Translations under genes and position numbers: made by a program
NCBI GenBank assembly: GCA_030632175.1
Contig: DAOVVG010000111.1
Coordinates: 1 to 7,629 of the forward strand
Source of the DNA: Gammaproteobacteria bacterium
GTDB taxonomy: Bacteria > Pseudomonadota > Gammaproteobacteria > UBA9214
Direction: 5' to 3'
Length of the DNA stretch: 7,629 nucleotides
Shown: one piece after another, positions 6,154 through 7,629 of the stretch
Numbering within the stretch: position 1 is the stretch's first letter
Layout of the letters: the number at the start of each line of letters is the position of its first letter
Notes under the pieces: model-generated
The model's database searches: none
The model's input: the letters and a program-made list of their open reading frames with translations, nothing else
Told to the model about the DNA's origin: nothing

Positions 6154-6184
6154 CTTATATTAGCGTATTCTTATGTTTTGTCAA
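6154..6184 (-). promoter_or_regulatory. Sigma70-like promoter of the small membrane protein-rhodanese-DUF2788 operon
   Basis: The minus strand carries a perfect TTGACA (-35) at 6179-6184. TAATAT at 6157-6162 follows after a 16-base spacer; the overlapping TATAAG at 6154-6159 would give 19 bases. A very AT-rich run (about 6185-6210) lies just upstream and could act as an UP element. The predicted leader is about 30 bases and contains the AGGAGG site. No FNR box is seen here. Confidence 0.65.
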
Positions 6185-6315
6185 TATATATTATATTTTT
6201 ATATACATTTCAGCTAGTTAATTCGATCCAGTTACACCGCAATCTGACCAGCGCTCTACAAACAACCAGTCCAGGACGCCAGCAACACCTTCCGGCGTCT
6301 GCAGACCATTGATGA

Positions 6316-6467
6316 TACTGCCGAGGTGTCACTGGCACCCGGCTGCACCCTGCCGTAGCTGTGCGCACCATCCATTGAAAGATCGGCAATAATCGGAAAC
6401 GGAGTATCAGCAGCAAACTTCTTCTTAATGTTACGTACCCAGGCCAGGTGCGTGTATCGCCAGTTTT
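6316..6467 (-). pseudogene. Peroxiredoxin (AhpC/TSA, 1-Cys Prx type) remnant
   Basis: Right after the oxyR stop, the minus strand in another frame reads HLAWVRNIKKKF, then TPFPIIADLSMDGAHSYG, then QPGASDTSAV. This matches the middle of the peroxiredoxin family pattern (S-H-x-A-W-x-R-N-I...PFP-I-I-A-D...YG...PGAS-x-T). The N-terminal half with the peroxidatic cysteine is absent. There is no start codon, the match stops abruptly after SAV, and a TAG follows. About 50 codons remain. This is a truncated, non-functional fragment of a peroxide-detoxifying enzyme, left beside the peroxide sensor gene. A full copy may exist elsewhere in the genome. Confidence 0.8.
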
Positions 6468-7394
6468 TCAGGTGATGTGATTAACGCAGCTCAGGTGACA
6501 GGCAGCAACCGCCTGCTTCAACACGTCAATCACCTTCGGTCTCGGAAAGGTCTTGCGCCAGGCAAGTGCTACCTGCCGACCCGGGATCGGGTCAACAAAA
6601 CGGCGAATACTCAACAGGCGCTGCGAGTACCGATCGGCACCGGCAGCAGTACAAGGCAGCACAGTCACGCCCATCCCGGTTGCCACCATGTAGCGAATGG
6701 TCTCCAGTGAACTGCCCTCCACCGTGGACTGCAGGCTGCTTTGACCACCGTCACTGGCAATACAATCCGGACAGGCCTTGATGACCTGATCGCGAAAACA
6801 GTTACCACTGCCCAGCAACAACAAGGTGTCATCGGCAAGCTGCTGATGGGTAATCACATCATGTGCGGCAAGTGGATGTGCACTGGGCAACAGCACAACA
6901 AAGGGCTCTTCATAAAGTGGCAGGGTGAGTACACCCGGTTCGTCATAGGGTGGCGAAACAATAATGACGTCCAGCTGTCCCTGTTTCAGCTTCTCAGTCA
7001 ACACCGCCGTGTAATTCTCTTCAAGAAACAACGGCATCTCCGGCGCAAGGTCATGCAGAACAGGAACCAGGTCCGGAAACAGGTAAGGCCCGACAGTGTG
7101 GATAGCACCAATCCGCAGGGGCCCGGTTAACTGGTCCTTGCCGGCCACGGCAAGCTGCCGGATGACCTCACTCTCCTCCAGCACACGCAGCGCCTGTTCA
7201 ACAATTTTTTCACCGACGGGGGTCACGGTCACATCACCGGCATGACGCTCGAACAACAACACGCCAAGCTCATCTTCCAGCTTGCGCACTGCCACACTCA
7301 GGGTTGGCTGGCTGACAAAACAGGCCTCGGCCGCACGGCCAAAATGACGTTCGCGGGCAACAGCAGTGATGTAACGCAGTTCAGTAAGGGTCAT
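6468..7394 (-). CDS. oxyR: LysR-family hydrogen peroxide-responsive regulator OxyR
   Basis: OxyR senses H2O2 by forming a disulfide and then activates antioxidant genes. The 308-residue protein has an N-terminal winged helix-turn-helix (about residues 1-60, with HFGRAAEACFVSQPTLSVAVRKLE) and a periplasmic-binding-protein-like sensor domain. The redox cysteines C199 (in LLLLGSGNCFRDQ) and C208 (in KACPDC) fall on the same numbers as in E. coli OxyR, and SSLETIRYMVATGMGVTVLP follows as in the family. C211 makes a CPDC motif with C208; C248, C299 and C303 are further cysteines. The ATG at 7394 gives the usual family start MTLTELRYI, although no good ribosome-binding site is visible. A peroxiredoxin remnant follows directly after the stop codon. 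Confidence 0.93.
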   Translation of the reverse strand: MTLTELRYITAVARERHFGRAAEACFVSQPTLSVAVRKLEDELGVLLFERHAGDVTVTPVGEKIVEQALRVLEESEVIRQLAVAGKDQLTGPLRIGAIHTVGPYLFPDLVPVLHDLAPEMPLFLEENYTAVLTEKLKQGQLDVIIVSPPYDEPGVLTLPLYEEPFVVLLPSAHPLAAHDVITHQQLADDTLLLLGSGNCFRDQVIKACPDCIASDGGQSSLQSTVEGSSLETIRYMVATGMGVTVLPCTAAGADRYSQRLLSIRRFVDPIPGRQVALAWRKTFPRPKVIDVLKQAVAACHLSCVNHIT

Positions 7395-7471
7395 GGGCTA
7401 ATAATGCCATAGAAAAAAGCGCGACAATCTCCCCTCGGCAGCAGGCACGGGATTTACTGCATGAATTTTAC

Positions 7472-7508
7472 CCCCTCTCCCTGGCCCTCTCCCGGAGGGA
7501 GAGGGGAA
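7472..7508. repeat. REP-like palindromic element, copy 1
   Basis: A 37-bp element starts CCCCTCTCCCT and ends AGGGAGAGGGG plus AA. The 11-base arms pair perfectly around a 13-base centre. The centre contains a second CCCTCTCCC, which can instead pair with the right arm over a three-base loop, so two alternative hairpins are possible. It lies about 77 bases upstream of the oxyR ATG. It looks like the extragenic palindromic repeats common in proteobacterial genomes. Confidence 0.85.
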
Positions 7509-7592
7509 TCCCTTTTGTACAGCCAGTAATCTTTTCCAAGGGTGGGGACAGGTAACAGCTTCGAAACAACAACCGGGCTCAAATAGAAGCAT

Positions 7593-7629
7593 CCCCTCTC
7601 CCTGGCCCTCTCCCGGAGGGAGAGGGGAA
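7593..7629. repeat. REP-like palindromic element, copy 2 (to window edge)
   Basis: Identical over all 37 bp and in the same orientation as the copy at 7472-7508, 121 bp away start to start. It reaches the last base of the window, so its full length is not known. The 84 bases between the copies contain no recognisable gene. Confidence 0.85.

Larger units (their letters stand above)
6117..6467. other. Region between the small-protein operon and oxyR
   Basis: These 351 bases contain the promoter of the small-protein operon (right of 6116), an AT-rich block (about 6140-6225), a stretch of unclear origin (about 6217-6315) and the peroxiredoxin remnant (6316-6467). In the unclear stretch the minus strand can be read as IINGLQTPEGVAGVLDWLF, then a short tail ending in TAA, without a start codon. 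It may be the tail of the same broken gene in a shifted frame or of another lost gene. No intact gene or clear terminator is visible. Confidence 0.5.

Noticed and set aside
6297..6306. GTCTGCAGAC perfect palindrome
   Set aside because: A 10-base palindrome in a stretch this long is common by chance and no promoter lies next to it.
5647..6312. Plus-strand 221-codon frame
   Set aside because: It crosses the rhodanese gene, the 49-aa gene, their promoter and an AT-rich gap antisense. The minus-strand genes have domains, overlap coupling and ribosome-binding signals; this frame has none.
7472..7508. REP-like palindrome as an intrinsic terminator
   Set aside because: No U-run follows the hairpin on either strand, and an identical copy nearby favours a dispersed repeat.
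7398..7592. Minus-strand 64-codon frame upstream of oxyR
   Set aside because: It reads through the REP-like element, has no recognisable domain and no ribosome-binding site.
1..7629. CRISPR arrays, tRNA or rRNA genes, transposases, phage genes
   Set aside because: None seen on either strand; the only repeats are the 10-bp tandem array and the two palindromic elements.

Overview
The window looks like chromosomal DNA of a gammaproteobacterium with a respiratory lifestyle that copes with low oxygen. This rests on gene content: a cbb3-type (C-family) cytochrome c oxidase, its copper ATPase CcoI and assembly factor CcoS, a DUF2788 membrane protein, and an OxyR whose peroxide-sensing cysteines fall on the same residue numbers as in E. 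coli. No genus can be named from the sequence alone.

Left part (1-2723): the minus strand carries a five-helix Yip1-family membrane protein gene, then ccoN, then the 5' part of ccoO, which runs off the left edge. Upstream of the Yip1 gene is a perfect FNR/Anr-type box (2595-2608), placed exactly 41.5 bp from the start site implied by a good -10 hexamer. That is the geometry of an oxygen-responsive, FNR-activated promoter. No terminator is visible between the Yip1 gene and ccoN, so the oxidase genes may be at least partly read from this promoter.

Middle part (2724-5453): ccoI and ccoS are on the plus strand, divergent from the oxidase subunit genes. CcoI supplies copper for the CuB site of CcoN, and CcoS is needed for cofactor insertion. 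No ccoG or ccoH lies between the two groups, so the usual ccoNOQP-ccoGHIS order is rearranged here. The 3' end of ccoS overlaps a convergent gene by 50 bp.

Right-middle part (5404-6184): a compact minus-strand operon has its own sigma70-like promoter. It holds a 49-residue single-helix membrane protein (GTG start, ideal ribosome-binding site), a single-domain rhodanese with glycine in place of the catalytic cysteine, and a two-helix DUF2788 protein. A tandem array of 10-bp units fills the gap before the DUF2788 start codon. This is the least explained part of the window and the best candidate for something undescribed.

Right part (6185-7629): oxyR is on the minus strand. Directly behind its stop codon is a decayed piece of a peroxiredoxin gene that lacks the catalytic N-terminal half. 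Upstream of oxyR are two identical 37-bp palindromic, REP-like elements; the second ends at the window edge.
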